Below, piece by piece: positions 40,690-52,350 of a DNA stretch of 64,000 nt. Each line of letters begins with the position of its first letter. Position 1 is the first letter of the stretch. Made by a program: the position numbers and the translations under genes. The notes below the pieces were generated by a model. The model did no database searches, had not been told where the DNA came from, and saw only the letters and a list, made by a program, of their open reading frames with translations. This DNA comes from Brevundimonas sp. PAMC22021 (GTDB taxonomy: Bacteria > Pseudomonadota > Alphaproteobacteria > Caulobacterales > Caulobacteraceae), in contig NZ_CP080376.1 in assembly GCF_019443405.1 (NCBI RefSeq), positions 1,550,001-1,614,000 on the forward strand, written 5' to 3'.

Positions 40690-40715
40690 CCCCCGCCGGA
40701 TCGCTCCGACGGGGG
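40690..40715 (-). terminator. Terminator downstream of tuf
   Basis: The arms CCCCCG (40690-40695) and CGGGGG (40710-40715), extended inward by CCGGA/TCCG, close on a TCGC loop. On the minus strand the stem is followed by TTTT. It lies about 107 bases past the tuf stop, after the EF-Tu tail fragment. Confidence 0.75.
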
Positions 40716-40744
40716 TAATGTTTAGGTCTCAAGACCGATCGCGA

Positions 40745-40777
40745 TCAGGCGATGATCTTGGAGACCACGCCGGCGCC
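40745..40777 (-). pseudogene. Fragment duplicating the EF-Tu C-terminus
   Basis: These 33 bases encode [10 protein letters not shown] and a stop, exactly the last ten residues of the intact EF-Tu that ends 45 bases upstream on the same strand. Six codons differ synonymously (GGC GCC GGC GTG GTC TCC here against GGA GCA GGG GTC GTT TCG), then 17 bases are identical through the stop. Upstream bases encode RERGGG in the same frame before similarity ends. It is a remnant, not a gene. Confidence 0.72.
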
Positions 40778-40821
40778 GCCTCCCCGTTCGCGGTTTCCGC
40801 GGACGGGGCTCGTTGCGAAGA

Positions 40822-42012
<1,191 letters not shown>

Positions 42013-42074
42013 CGCCAAAACTCCTGATTGGCCCGGGTCCGTTCAGCGGATGGGCGTCATGCTCATCAAAAACC

Positions 42075-42148
42075 TGGAGCGGGTAGACGGGATCGAACCG
42101 ACATCCTCAGCTTGGAAGGCTGCTGCACTACCATTGTGCTATACCCGC
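42075..42148 (-). tRNA. tRNA-Gly (anticodon TCC)
   Basis: A 74-base gene including an encoded CCA end. The acceptor stem pairs GCGGGTA with TACCCGC, the TpsiC loop reads GGTTCGATCC, and the anticodon loop is CTTCCAA with anticodon TCC. It lies 62 bases upstream of tuf, after tRNA-Tyr, and is probably processed from the same transcript. Confidence 0.95.
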
Positions 42149-42227
42149 GCAAAGAATGCGGGCGCCCACAAGGGACAACCGCACCCGGCCGCTTTGTCGT
42201 CCCAGGCCGCGTGGTTCAAGAAGCGCG

Positions 42228-42311
42228 TGGTGGGGGAAGCAGGACTCGAACCTGCGAAGCTTACGCAGGGGATTTACAGTCCCCCCCCTTTGCCGCTCGG
42301 GACATTCCCCC
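42228..42311 (-). tRNA. tRNA-Tyr (anticodon GTA)
   Basis: An 84-base gene with encoded CCA and the long variable arm expected of tRNA-Tyr. The acceptor stem is GGGGGAA with TTCCCCC, the anticodon loop is CTGTAAA (GTA), and the TpsiC loop is GGTTCGAGTCC. An unusual run of eight G follows the D arm on the minus strand. It is first in the tRNA-Tyr/tRNA-Gly/tuf unit. Confidence 0.95.
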
Positions 42312-42459
42312 GCGCGCGTCTCGAAACCGCCGAAACCGCTTCATCCACGACCATTCGGACGAGGGTGAAACAAAAGCCTTCGGCTTGTCCCACCGCCTGG
42401 TTTAGACGGTGCGCCAGACCCGAAAGCCCCTAGGGCTCCAAATCGGAGGGCGTCTTATA

Positions 42460-43344
42460 GTGTCGTCGAAATCAGAACGCAACGACCGGAAACAAGGGAA
42501 AAACGCGGGCGCGAAATCGCGCGGAGACAGCCCGCGAGCGCGCCCTCAAACGCCCGCCGTGCAAGGACGCGGGCCAGCGGAAGCGCCGCGTGGCGCGCCT
42601 CGCGGAGGCGGCGCCAGCCGGGCGGATGCGGACAACTTCCTGTGGGGCCGGCACCCCGTTCTGGCGGCCCTGGCGAATCCCGCCCGGCGCGGCATGGGCC
42701 GCCTGCTGGCGACGCCGGACCGGGCGGAGGAGATCGAACGCGACAGTCTCGCGCACGGGCACAGGATCGAGGTGGTGGACGCTCAGGCGCTGACCCGCAT
42801 GCTGCCGCAGGGCGCGGTGCACCAGGGCCTGGCGTTCAAGGTGCAGCCGCTGGAGGGGGTGCCGCTGGAGGAGATCGCAGAACCAGCGCAAGGGCTGATC
42901 GTGATGCTGGACCAGCTGACCGATCCGCAGAACGTCGGCGCCATCTTCCGCTCGGCCCTGGCGTTCGGGGCGCGCGGGATCGTGGTGCAGGACCGGCACG
43001 CGCCCGCGCTCGCCGGAGCGCTCGCCAAGGCAGCGGTGGGGGCGACCGAGCGGCTGCCGCATGCGCGGGTCACCAACCTGTCGCGGGCGCTGGAACGGCT
43101 GGCGGACCTGGGTTGGCGCGCGGTGGGGCTGGACGGGTCCGGCGAGCAGACGCTGGAAGAGGCGCTCGACGCACGCCCAACGGTGCTGGTCATGGGATCA
43201 GAGGGAGACGGCATCCGCCGGCTGGTGGCCGAACACTGCGACGCCCTGGCTCGTATTCCGATGCCCGGCGGGTTCGAGAGCCTGAACGTGTCCAACGCAG
43301 CGGCGGTGGCGCTGTACGAGGCGGCGCGCGCGCAAAGGGCATAG
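42460..43344 (+). CDS. rlmB: SpoU-family 23S rRNA 2'-O-methyltransferase (RlmB-like)
   Basis: A 294-aa SPOUT methyltransferase using S-adenosylmethionine. The three SpoU motifs are present: QNVGAIFRSA (about residue 167), VLVMGSEGDGIRRLV, and IPMPGGFESLNVSNAAAVALYE near the end. An N-terminal substrate-binding domain (LWGRHPVLAAL) precedes them, as in RlmB, which modifies G2251. The first 65 residues are a basic disordered extension. GTG 42460 is chosen because GGAGGG lies upstream. Other TrmH-type targets are possible. Confidence 0.87.
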   Translation: MSSKSERNDRKQGKNAGAKSRGDSPRARPQTPAVQGRGPAEAPRGAPRGGGASRADADNFLWGRHPVLAALANPARRGMGRLLATPDRAEEIERDSLAHGHRIEVVDAQALTRMLPQGAVHQGLAFKVQPLEGVPLEEIAEPAQGLIVMLDQLTDPQNVGAIFRSALAFGARGIVVQDRHAPALAGALAKAAVGATERLPHARVTNLSRALERLADLGWRAVGLDGSGEQTLEEALDARPTVLVMGSEGDGIRRLVAEHCDALARIPMPGGFESLNVSNAAAVALYEAARAQRA

Positions 43345-43492
43345 CCTCTCCTCCCTGCCGGGAAGCGGCGGAGAGGTGGATCGGCGGCGCAAGCCGACGA
43401 GACGGAGGGGTTCTGCGAGGCGGACACGGCCCCTCCGTCACGATGCTGCGCATCGCGCCACCTCCCCATCGCTTCGCGACAGGGAGGAGAGG
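43345..43492. repeat. Palindromic intergenic element with 12-base perfect ends
   Basis: The terminal arms CCTCTCCTCCCT (43345-43356) and AGGGAGGAGAGG (43481-43492) are exact inverse complements. An inner pair (GAAGCGGCGGAGAGGTGG near 43362-43379 against CCACCTCCCCATCGCTTC near 43459-43476) matches in 15 of 18 positions. The whole folds into one long hairpin between rlmB and the TerC gene, with no protein coding. Confidence 0.75.
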
Positions 43493-43536
43493 TCGTGACG
43501 CTTGGCGCGGCGAGAGGTCGCGGGTAGAGAGCGGCC

Positions 43537-44349
43537 ATGGAATTTCTCGCCTCTCCCGAATTCGCCAGCCAGGCGTCCGCCCTCGGCCAGGTCCTGCTGA
43601 TGGACCTGGTGCTGGCCGGCGACAACGCCGTGGCCGTGGGCCTGGCTGCCGCCGCCCTGCCGCAGGACCAACGCAAGAAGGCGATCCTGATCGGCCTGGC
43701 CGCCGCGGTGGTGATGCGCATCGGATTCGCCCTGATCACCGTGCAGCTGCTGGCGTTGGTCGGTCTCCTGCTGGCCGGCGGGCTGTTGCTGCTGTGGGTG
43801 TGCTGGAAGATGTGGCGCGAACTGCAGGAGCAGCGCACCCACGACCAGGCGGAGGCCGAGAAGGAACTCGAGCTCGCCTTGAGCATCGAGCACGGCCAGG
43901 GTCCTTCGCCCGAGGAACTGGGCCTCAAGCGAAAGACCTTCGGCGCCGCCCTGCTCCAGATCATGGTGGCCGACATCACCATGTCGCTGGACAACGTCCT
44001 GGCCGTGGCCGGTGCGGCGCACGAGCATCCGTGGATCATGGTGTTCGGCCTGGTGCTGTCGATCGCGCTGATGGGCGTGGCGGCGACCTTTATCGCCAAG
44101 CTGCTGCATCGCTACCGCTGGATCGGCTACATCGGCCTGGTGGTGGTGCTGTATGTCGCGCTGCACATGATCTGGGACGGCGCGCGTCAGGTGGTGGTGC
44201 GCACGGGCAACCTCGAGCCGTTCAACGCCTCCGCGCCCGGCTTCCTGGAGATCGACGAGGATGAAGCCGCGCACCACCTGGGTCAGCAGCGCAGTGAGGG
44301 CAGCGCGGTTCCTGGCCCTGCCGAGCCCGACCCGGCCGCCGCTCAATGA
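43537..44349 (+). CDS. TerC family integral membrane protein (YjbE type)
   Basis: A 270-aa inner-membrane protein with about seven hydrophobic segments. The two diagnostic acidic motifs of the TerC superfamily are present: VLAGDNAVAVGLA near residue 26-38 and ADITMSLDNVLAVAGAA near 147-163. These buried aspartate/asparagine residues are thought to handle metal ions such as manganese. A charged cytosolic loop (about 95-130) and an acidic C-terminus follow. Its stop overlaps the rhodanese start by four bases (ATGA). Confidence 0.88.
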   Translation: MEFLASPEFASQASALGQVLLMDLVLAGDNAVAVGLAAAALPQDQRKKAILIGLAAAVVMRIGFALITVQLLALVGLLLAGGLLLLWVCWKMWRELQEQRTHDQAEAEKELELALSIEHGQGPSPEELGLKRKTFGAALLQIMVADITMSLDNVLAVAGAAHEHPWIMVFGLVLSIALMGVAATFIAKLLHRYRWIGYIGLVVVLYVALHMIWDGARQVVVRTGNLEPFNASAPGFLEIDEDEAAHHLGQQRSEGSAVPGPAEPDPAAAQ

Positions 44350-44684
44350 CGGCTGTGGCGGCCATCGACGTCAGGCAGGCGCGCGAGCTGCTGGAGGCCG
44401 GCGACGCCGTGCTGATCGATGTGCGCGAGCCGGATGAGTTCGCCGCCGCCCGCATCAAGGGCGCGATCCTGGCGCCGCTCAGCCAGATGCCCCAGGCCTG
44501 GTTGGGGCTGGATCTGCCGGTCGACAAGACGGTGATCGTCATGTGCCGCGTCGGCGGCCGCAGCGGACGGGTGTGCGCGGCCTTTGGTCCAGAGGGACCG
44601 GACGGCCAGGCGGTGGTCAACATGGACGGCGGCATCCTGGCCTGGCAGGCGGCCGGCCTGCCTGTCACCGAGGGCGATCAGTAG
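44346..44684 (+). CDS. Rhodanese-like domain protein
   Basis: A 112-aa single-domain rhodanese. VLIDVREPDEFAAARIKGAI is the N-terminal signature and VIVMCRVGGRSGRV the active-site loop, cysteine at about residue 66, so sulfur transfer is possible. NMDGGILAWQAAGLPV closes the fold. It is translationally coupled to the upstream TerC gene. Its last 20 bases overlap the convergent DUF6624-like gene. Confidence 0.9.
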   Translation: MTAVAAIDVRQARELLEAGDAVLIDVREPDEFAAARIKGAILAPLSQMPQAWLGLDLPVDKTVIVMCRVGGRSGRVCAAFGPEGPDGQAVVNMDGGILAWQAAGLPVTEGDQ

Positions 44685-45216
44685 CCCAGCGCGCCAAGGC
44701 GTCTCGCATCCATTGTGGGGCGTCGACGAAGTCGGGCTGAAGATCGGTCATCGCGGCGGCTCGTTCCCGCATCTGCTCCAACGGCGGCATGTCGTGCTGC
44801 GCGCGTTCCGCGTCCGTTGTCGCCGGATCGACGTCCCAAAGCCGCCAGCCCTGTCCATCGGGCACGATGTTGGATCCGAACTTCTGCGGTCGGCCGGAAT
44901 ACATGAGCGAACGATCCAGCGCCGCCGCCGCCAGCCAGCGCGCGTTGCGATACCCGAGCTGGTCGGCGCGGGTCGCCAGCTGATGCGCCTGATAGGCTTC
45001 ATCGCTGCGGTCGCCGTGGTTCAGCACCCAGGCCGCGGCGTAGAAATCTTGCGCGGTGCTAGGTGGAGCCGCGGCGAGCAGGTGGAGGACCCGCTTACGC
45101 CGGTCGGCGTCTCGCCGGCGCAGGGCGGCATAGGCGGCCGTACCCGCAACCACGGCGCGATCCTCCGCCTGATCGTCGGCGAGCAGTTCGCAATACGACC
45201 CGCCCGCGTCCGTCAC
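44665..45216 (-). CDS. DUF6624-like hypothetical protein
   Basis: A 183-aa protein from GTG 45216, four bases after the metG stop with GGAGG nine bases upstream, so it is translationally coupled to metG. The pattern DADRRKRVLHLLAA, DFYAAAWVLNHGDRSDEAYQAHQLATRADQLGYRNARWLAAAALDRSLM matches the second half of the exported protein at 3470-4441 and the DUF6624 family. Unlike that protein it has no signal peptide. The function is unknown; histidines and aspartates recur in the helical repeats. Confidence 0.72.
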   Translation of the reverse strand: MTDAGGSYCELLADDQAEDRAVVAGTAAYAALRRRDADRRKRVLHLLAAAPPSTAQDFYAAAWVLNHGDRSDEAYQAHQLATRADQLGYRNARWLAAAALDRSLMYSGRPQKFGSNIVPDGQGWRLWDVDPATTDAERAQHDMPPLEQMRERAAAMTDLQPDFVDAPQWMRDALARWATDRPR

Positions 45217-45220
45217 CGGC

Positions 45221-46924
<1,704 letters not shown>

Positions 46925-46932
46925 GGGTTCCT

Positions 46933-47089
46933 GAGTGGCGAGTGGCGAGTGGCGAGTGGCGAGTGGCGAGTGGCGAGTGGCGAGTGTTAGTGGCGACGGA
47001 TGTCGGGGACGGCAAGGTGTAGCGGCGGAAAAGCGCGTGGTCGCGGCTACTCGCCTCCCGCCGCTCGCCGCTCGTAACTCGCCCGCCTC
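46933..47089. repeat. GAGTGGC heptamer array and inverted partner arm
   Basis: Seven complete tandem GAGTGGC units and a partial eighth run from 46933 to 46986, starting 8 bases before the metG start codon. About 60 bases on, the inverted arm 47050-47089 reads as CTCGCC/CTCGCCGCTCGTAACTCGCC. Together they resemble the inverted repeat at 23739-23832. The second arm forms the last codons of the MATE gene. This looks like one palindromic element with one arm expanded. Confidence 0.75.
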
Positions 47090-48411
47090 GCCACACGCAG
47101 GAACCGCCCGGTCAGCAGCCCGCCGGACACGAGGCTGGCGATGATCACCGCCCAGACAAGCCCGTCCACGCCGATGCGGTGGGCCAGCACCCAGCCCAGC
47201 GGGATCATCACCAGGCCGTAGGAGCCGAAATGCATGAGGGTCGGCCACCAGACGTCGCCCGCGGCACGGTTGGCCTGGGCCGCGACCACCTGGATGCCGT
47301 CGGCGACGAAGAACAGGGTGGCGAGCGCGAGCGCCGGGCCGGCGATGGCGACCACGGCCGGATCGGTGCTGTAGGCGCGCACCAGAAGCGCCGCCGTGGG
47401 CCAGATCAGCAGCGCCACGATCAGGGCCAGCACCGTCACCACCGCCAGGCCGACCAGGCCGCCGCGCAGAACGCCGGCGCGATCGCCCGAGCCGTAGCTC
47501 TGCCCCACCACCACGGCGGTGGCCGACGACAGGCCCATGGGCATCATGAAGACGATGGCGGACATGTTGATGACGATGGCCCACCCCGCCGTCTCGGCCG
47601 CGCCCAGCAGGCCCGCGATCACCGTCATGGCGGCGAAGGCGCCGACCTCGATGAAGTTGGAGGCGCCTGCGCCCAGGCCCACCTTGACCTGCTCGCGCTC
47701 CGTCACGCGGTCACGCGCGGGCTTGCGCCAGAGGTTCCAGGCCTTCGCCTCGGGTTGGCGGACGATGTAGATCACCAGAAAGACAGCCAGCGCCGTGCGC
47801 GCGCCGAAGGTCGCCCAGGCCGAGGCTGCGGCGCCGTCAACGCCAAGGTTCAGCAGGTCGGGCACCAGCAGCAGGTTCAGCCCGACATTGACGCCATTGG
47901 CCACCCACATGGCCCACATGCCGGGCTTAGGCCGCGACAAGCCCTCCAGGAAGAACTGCGCCGCCACCGAGACCAGATAGGCCGGCATCGACAGGGCGAA
48001 GATCACCAGCGGCAGGGCCGCGCCCTCGCCCAGCCCGTCCTCGAAGCCGACGTTGCGCATGACCCAGGGGCCGGCCAGCACCATCAGCAGCAGCGACGCG
48101 ACCCCGATCTGAAGCGAGTAGACGACGCCGCGCCGCAGCACCGCGCCGACCTCGGCGTGTCGCCCCTCGCCCAGCATGCGGGCGGTCATCACCTGCACGC
48201 CCATCATCAGGCCGACGGCGGTGGTCAGCACCACCGACGATGGGGCCCAGGCCAGCGAGTGGAAGGCCAGCTCTTGAGAAGAATAGTGACCGACCACAAT
48301 GGCGTCGGTCAGGCCCATGGTCATGATGCCGATGCGCGCCAGCACGACCGGCCAGGCCAGTGACGAGAGCTGGCGCAGGGTAGCGCGAGTTTGGAGGGAC
48401 AGGATGGACAT
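47047..48411 (-). CDS. MATE family multidrug exporter
   Basis: A 454-aa inner-membrane protein with about twelve hydrophobic segments. The family pattern [32 protein letters not shown] at the N-terminus and the centrally repeated half ([31 protein letters not shown]) identify a cation-coupled drug exporter. I use ATG 48411; the upstream open frame is unrelated. The last dozen residues ([14 protein letters not shown] region) are encoded by an intergenic-type repeat, so the natural C-terminus may once have been shorter or different. Confidence 0.88.
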   Translation of the reverse strand: MSILSLQTRATLRQLSSLAWPVVLARIGIMTMGLTDAIVVGHYSSQELAFHSLAWAPSSVVLTTAVGLMMGVQVMTARMLGEGRHAEVGAVLRRGVVYSLQIGVASLLLMVLAGPWVMRNVGFEDGLGEGAALPLVIFALSMPAYLVSVAAQFFLEGLSRPKPGMWAMWVANGVNVGLNLLLVPDLLNLGVDGAAASAWATFGARTALAVFLVIYIVRQPEAKAWNLWRKPARDRVTEREQVKVGLGAGASNFIEVGAFAAMTVIAGLLGAAETAGWAIVINMSAIVFMMPMGLSSATAVVVGQSYGSGDRAGVLRGGLVGLAVVTVLALIVALLIWPTAALLVRAYSTDPAVVAIAGPALALATLFFVADGIQVVAAQANRAAGDVWWPTLMHFGSYGLVMIPLGWVLAHRIGVDGLVWAVIIASLVSGGLLTGRFLRVARRASYERRAAGGE

Positions 48412-48458
48412 GGGAGCCGCGCCAGACCACGCGCGGCCGTCCGGGTCAACTCGGCGGC

Positions 48459-48857
48459 CTACCAGGCGCCGAGTTCGCGCAGCTGACGCACCAGATCCTC
48501 CGGCGCCTCTCCCGCGTCGACGGCGGACAGATCGATAGGCGCGTCCTTGGGCTCGAAATAGCGCCAGCCCTGAAAGGGACGCCTGCCCAGAGGCGCGGTG
48601 CGCACCACCACCGGTTCCAGCGTGATCTCGCATCGACTGGCCTTGCCTTCACCAAGCGTGGCGATGTTCAGCACCGGCTGGCGGCAGACAATCGTTCCCT
48701 TGACCACCCAGAACAGCGATCCGCCGTCCTCGATCTCGGCGGCGCGCTTGGGCGTCATGCGGGTGTGGACCACCAGCGGCTGGCCGCCCTGCGCGCGTCG
48801 TTCCAGCCATTCGACGTCGGGCACGCCGACGCCGAGCTTGATCATGTGAAGAGGCAT
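48459..48857 (-). CDS. DUF1489 family protein
   Basis: A 132-aa cytosolic protein. The start PLHMIKLGVGVPDVEWLE, the middle HTRMTPKRAAEIEDGGSLFWVVKG and RPFQGWRYFEPKDAPIDL match the alphaproteobacterial DUF1489 family, whose function is unknown. The first residues of the neighbouring monooxygenase-type gene lie 110 bases away on the other strand. Confidence 0.85.
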   Translation of the reverse strand: MPLHMIKLGVGVPDVEWLERRAQGGQPLVVHTRMTPKRAAEIEDGGSLFWVVKGTIVCRQPVLNIATLGEGKASRCEITLEPVVVRTAPLGRRPFQGWRYFEPKDAPIDLSAVDAGEAPEDLVRQLRELGAW

Positions 48858-48966
48858 GGGCCGCCAAGTAGGGAGCCGGCGGCTCGGTGGCTACATTCTT
48901 AATGAAGGCAAGCTATCGATCCGGCTGCGGCGAAGCTTGTTCCGGCTTCGCGCCGAACGGGCTGCC

Positions 48967-49257
48967 ATGTACGGATTGATTACCCGCCTGACCGCCGCGA
49001 GCGGACGGCGTAACGAATTGGCCTTGATGCTGCTGGATCCGGCGGCAAACCGGCGCGGCTGTCACCACTATGTGGTCGCGCTCGGCACGGACGGACCGGA
49101 CAGCCTGTGGGTCACCGAAATCTGGATCAGCGAAGAGGCTCATCGCGCGTGGGTGGCGGAGATCAGGGATTCCGAGGTGCTGAAGCCTGCGCTGGCGCTG
49201 ATCGCCACCTGGGGCGACACCATCATCACCCGCCCGCTGGCCGGAATCGGGCTGTAG
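48967..49257 (+). CDS. Antibiotic biosynthesis monooxygenase-fold protein
   Basis: A 96-aa ferredoxin-like fold protein of the ABM family: YGLITRLTAASGRRNELA, HHYVVALGTDGPDSLWVTEIWISEEAHRAW and a C-terminal helix/strand. Such dimers include heme-degrading and quinol-forming oxygenases, but many members have other roles. ATG 48967 is chosen; the frame is open 37 codons upstream without similarity. It converges on the carboxylase gene with four bases between the stops. Confidence 0.82.
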   Translation: MYGLITRLTAASGRRNELALMLLDPAANRRGCHHYVVALGTDGPDSLWVTEIWISEEAHRAWVAEIRDSEVLKPALALIATWGDTIITRPLAGIGL

Positions 49258-49261
49258 GGCC

Positions 49262-51226
49262 TCAGTCGGCCGCTCGGACCTGGGCCAGAACGGCGCCGTC
49301 GGTGACCTGGTCGCCCACCGTGACGGACAGGCCCGAGACCACGCCGTCGAACGGCGCGACCAGCGCATGCTCCATCTTCATGGCCTCCAGAACCACAACA
49401 GTCTGGCCCTTGGTCACGGCGTCGCCGTTCGACAGCGGCGCAGCGACGATCCGGCCAGGCATGGGCGCGCGCAGGGCGCCGTCGGAGGCCGCGCCTGACG
49501 CCGCAGCCTTGACGCGGAACCGCTCCACCCGCCGCGCCTCGCCGTCGACGAACAGCACGAAGTCGTCGCCGTCGGCCTGGAAGCCAAAGAGGCGCTCGCC
49601 GGTCTGCACCTGATCGAAGCCGACCTGGGCGATCGGCCCGCCGTCGATGCGCCAGCCGCCGGGCGCCGGCGCGGCTTCGCCGTGGATGGCCTCGCCGTCC
49701 AGCAACGCCCAGGTCGCAGTGCGCGCGCGCGCGTTCAGGCGAAGCCCATACGAAAGGCCCGGCTGGCCGCTCCAGGGCGAATAGCGATCGGCAGAGTCGG
49801 GGCCGCCATCCAGCGCCGCCTCGGCGATCAGGGTCAAGGCGGCGGCGCGAGCAGAGGCCTCGTCGCGAGAGGCCAGAGCCCCCTCCTCCGCCCCGATGAA
49901 GCCGGTGTCCACATCGCCCTCGACGAACCGGGGATGCTCCAGGCATCGTTTGAGAAAGGCGGCATTGGTGCGGACTGGCCAGACCTCGACCTCGCCGCAG
50001 GCCTGCGCCAGCCGCTCGGCCGCCGCCTCGCGCGTCTCCTCATGCACGATCAGCTTGGCGATCATGGGGTCATAGAACTGGCTGACCTCGCCGCCCTGCT
50101 CCACCCCCGTGTCGATGCGAACGTCGTCCGGCAGGCGGAAATGATCCAGCCGTCCGATCGAGGGCAGGAAGCCGTTGGCGGGGTCCTCGGCATAGAGGCG
50201 CGCCTCCATGGCCCAGCCGTTCAGGGCGATCTCATCCTGCTTCAGCGGCAGGGGCTCGCCCGCGGCGACGCGGAATTGCCATTCCACCAGATCGACGCCT
50301 GTGACGCTTTCGGTCACCGGATGCTCGACCTGAAGGCGGGTGTTCATCTCCATGAACCAGATGCGGTCGGCGTTCAGACCCTCCGACGCATCAGCGATGA
50401 ATTCGATGGTGCCGGCGCCGACATAGTCGACCGCGCGCGCCGCCTTGATCGCGGCGCCCGTGACGGCGGCGCGCGTCGCCTCATCCATGCCGGGGGCCGG
50501 CGCCTCTTCGATTACCTTCTGGTGGCGGCGCTGCAGCGAGCAGTCGCGCTCGAACAGGTGCACGACCTGGCCGTGACGGTCGCCGAACACCTGCACCTCG
50601 ATATGGCGAGGCCGGGTGATGTAGCGTTCGATCAGCACGCGATCGTCGCCGAACGCCGCCTTGCCTTCCCGCTGGGCGCTGGCCAGGCCGTCGGCGAAGT
50701 CCTCGGGCCGATCGACCCGCTTCATGCCCTTGCCGCCGCCGCCGGCCACGGCCTTGATCAGGACGGGATAGCCGACGCGGTCCGCCTCGGCCGCCAGGGT
50801 CGCGGCCGTCTGGTCCTCGCCCTGATAGCCGGGGGTGACGGGCACGCCCGCCTGGATCATCAGCGTCTTGGCCGCATCCTTCAGGCCCATGGCGCGGATC
50901 GAAGCGGGGTCGGGGCCGATCCAGACAATGCCCGCCGCTTTCACCGCATCCGCGAAGTCGGCGTTCTCGGACAGAAAGCCGTAGCCGGGATGGATCGCCT
51001 CCGCACCCGTCGCCCTGGCGGCCGCCAGCACCTTGGCCGCGTCGAGATAGCTCTCGCGCGCCGCCGCCGGCCCGATCAGCACCGCCTCGTCCGCCTCGCG
51101 CACATGCAGGGCGTCCGCGTCGGCTTCCGAATACACCGCGATCGTGCGGATCCCCATGCGGCGCGCGGTGCGAAAGACGCGGCAGGCGATCTCGCCGCGA
51201 TTGGCGACCAGGACGGAGGTGAACAT
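49262..51226 (-). CDS. mccA: Methylcrotonyl-CoA carboxylase alpha (biotin) subunit
   Basis: A 654-aa acyl-CoA carboxylase biotin subunit. The biotin carboxylase domain starts SVLVANRGEIACRVFRTARRMGI; the ATP-grasp glycine loop KAVAGGGGKGMKRV and MEMNTRLQVEHPVTE are present. The C-terminal biotinyl domain carries EAMKMEHAL with the biotin lysine at about residue 617. With the partner subunit at 52356 and the hydratase between them it belongs to leucine/isovalerate degradation. Substrate choice is inferred from those neighbours. Confidence 0.9.
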   Translation of the reverse strand: MFTSVLVANRGEIACRVFRTARRMGIRTIAVYSEADADALHVREADEAVLIGPAAARESYLDAAKVLAAARATGAEAIHPGYGFLSENADFADAVKAAGIVWIGPDPASIRAMGLKDAAKTLMIQAGVPVTPGYQGEDQTAATLAAEADRVGYPVLIKAVAGGGGKGMKRVDRPEDFADGLASAQREGKAAFGDDRVLIERYITRPRHIEVQVFGDRHGQVVHLFERDCSLQRRHQKVIEEAPAPGMDEATRAAVTGAAIKAARAVDYVGAGTIEFIADASEGLNADRIWFMEMNTRLQVEHPVTESVTGVDLVEWQFRVAAGEPLPLKQDEIALNGWAMEARLYAEDPANGFLPSIGRLDHFRLPDDVRIDTGVEQGGEVSQFYDPMIAKLIVHEETREAAAERLAQACGEVEVWPVRTNAAFLKRCLEHPRFVEGDVDTGFIGAEEGALASRDEASARAAALTLIAEAALDGGPDSADRYSPWSGQPGLSYGLRLNARARTATWALLDGEAIHGEAAPAPGGWRIDGGPIAQVGFDQVQTGERLFGFQADGDDFVLFVDGEARRVERFRVKAAASGAASDGALRAPMPGRIVAAPLSNGDAVTKGQTVVVLEAMKMEHALVAPFDGVVSGLSVTVGDQVTDGAVLAQVRAAD

Positions 51227-51289
51227 CAGGCGGCTTCCCGGAAGGCGTTGTGTGCGGGCGGTCTCATGCCGCCCTTGTCGAAGTCGATC

Positions 51290-52195
51290 TCACTGGAACC
51301 AGCTGGGCTGGCGCTTGTCGAGAAAGGCGCGCACGCCCTCCTGCCCTTCCGGCGACACGCGCGCGCGGGCGATGCGGCGGGCGGTGTCCTCGATCAGGCT
51401 CGTGTCCAGCTTGTGCTCGGCGACGTGGTGGACCAGCCTCTTGGCGTCGCCCATGGCGCCCGGCGCATTGCCGGCCAGGCTGTCGCTCAGCATCGAGATG
51501 AACTCGTCCATCGAGCCTTCCGGCAGGACCATGTCGATCAGACCGGCGTGGGCGGCGTAGTCGGCGTCGAAGATGTTGCCGGTCAGGAACAGCTGGCGGG
51601 CGCGGCGCGCGCCGACGGCCTCGACCACATAGGGGGCGATGGTCGCCGGAATCAGGCCCAGCTTGACCTCGGAAAAGGCGAACCGACTGCCCTCGATCGC
51701 CACGGCCATGTCGCAGGCGGCGACGATGCCCGCGCCGCCCCCCATGGCCGACCCCTCGACCAGGGCCACCGTCAAGGCCGGCACGTCGTGCAGGCTCTTC
51801 AGCATCTTGGCCAGACCCATGGCGTCGTCGCGGTTGTCGCCCTCGCTCCAGTCGGCGGCGTCGCGCATCCAGGAGAGGTCGGCGCCGGCGCTGAAGGTCC
51901 CGCCCGCGCCGCGCACGAACACGACCCGCACATTGTCGGCCCCATGCAGGGTGTCGAACGCCTCGTGCAGCGCGGCGACGGTGGCCGCATCAAAGGCGTT
52001 TCGCTTGTGCGGCCGGTTGATGGTGACGAAGACCGCCCCGTCCTCGGTCGAGTCGATCTGCACCAGTTCGTCGTCGGCGTCGGGCGCGGCGCCCGGCACC
52101 AGCGGCTGGGCGATCGAGTTGATCTGCGCCTCCTCGGCGTCGGTGACGTCCAGGGCGTTCAGCTCGGCTTCGGTCGGGATTTCGCGATCGGTCAT
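51290..52195 (-). CDS. Enoyl-CoA hydratase family protein, probable methylglutaconyl-CoA hydratase
   Basis: A 301-aa crotonase-fold enzyme. The CoA-binding and oxyanion segments NRPHKRNAFDAATVAAL, GTFSAGADLSWM and VEGSAMGGGAGIVAACDMAVA are typical, and FSEVKLGLIPATIAPYVV contains the catalytic glutamate region. The first 45 residues are a non-standard acidic extension. Location between the two carboxylase subunits suggests 3-methylglutaconyl-CoA hydration. ATG 52195 is used; the frame continues upstream into a repeat. Confidence 0.85.
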   Translation of the reverse strand: MTDREIPTEAELNALDVTDAEEAQINSIAQPLVPGAAPDADDELVQIDSTEDGAVFVTINRPHKRNAFDAATVAALHEAFDTLHGADNVRVVFVRGAGGTFSAGADLSWMRDAADWSEGDNRDDAMGLAKMLKSLHDVPALTVALVEGSAMGGGAGIVAACDMAVAIEGSRFAFSEVKLGLIPATIAPYVVEAVGARRARQLFLTGNIFDADYAAHAGLIDMVLPEGSMDEFISMLSDSLAGNAPGAMGDAKRLVHHVAEHKLDTSLIEDTARRIARARVSPEGQEGVRAFLDKRQPSWFQ

Positions 52196-52204
52196 GGCAG
52201 TTCT

Positions 52205-52350
52205 CCAGCTCAGCATCCCCTCTCCCAGCGGGAGAGGGAGGGACCCGCCGCGAAGCGGTGGGAGGGTGAGGGTCGAGGCGTGCGCTATGGACCGCCGTCG
52301 ATCCCTCATCCGGCCCTTCGGGCCACCTTCTCCCAACGGGAGAAGGATGA
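52205..52350. repeat. Palindromic intergenic repeat (CCCTCTCCC / GGGAGAAGG type)
   Basis: Two hairpins lie at the ends: CCCTCTCCC-AGC-GGGAGAGGG (52218-52237) and CTTCTCCC-AAC-GGGAGAAG (52327-52345). Between them the stretch CCTCATCCGGCCCTTCGGGCC is a sequence I recognise as widespread in alphaproteobacterial intergenic regions. It fills the gap between the hydratase and mccB. Confidence 0.72.

Noticed and set aside
46933..46986. Possible CRISPR or other spaced repeat array.
   Set aside because: Units are only seven bases and contiguous, with no spacers and no cas genes nearby.
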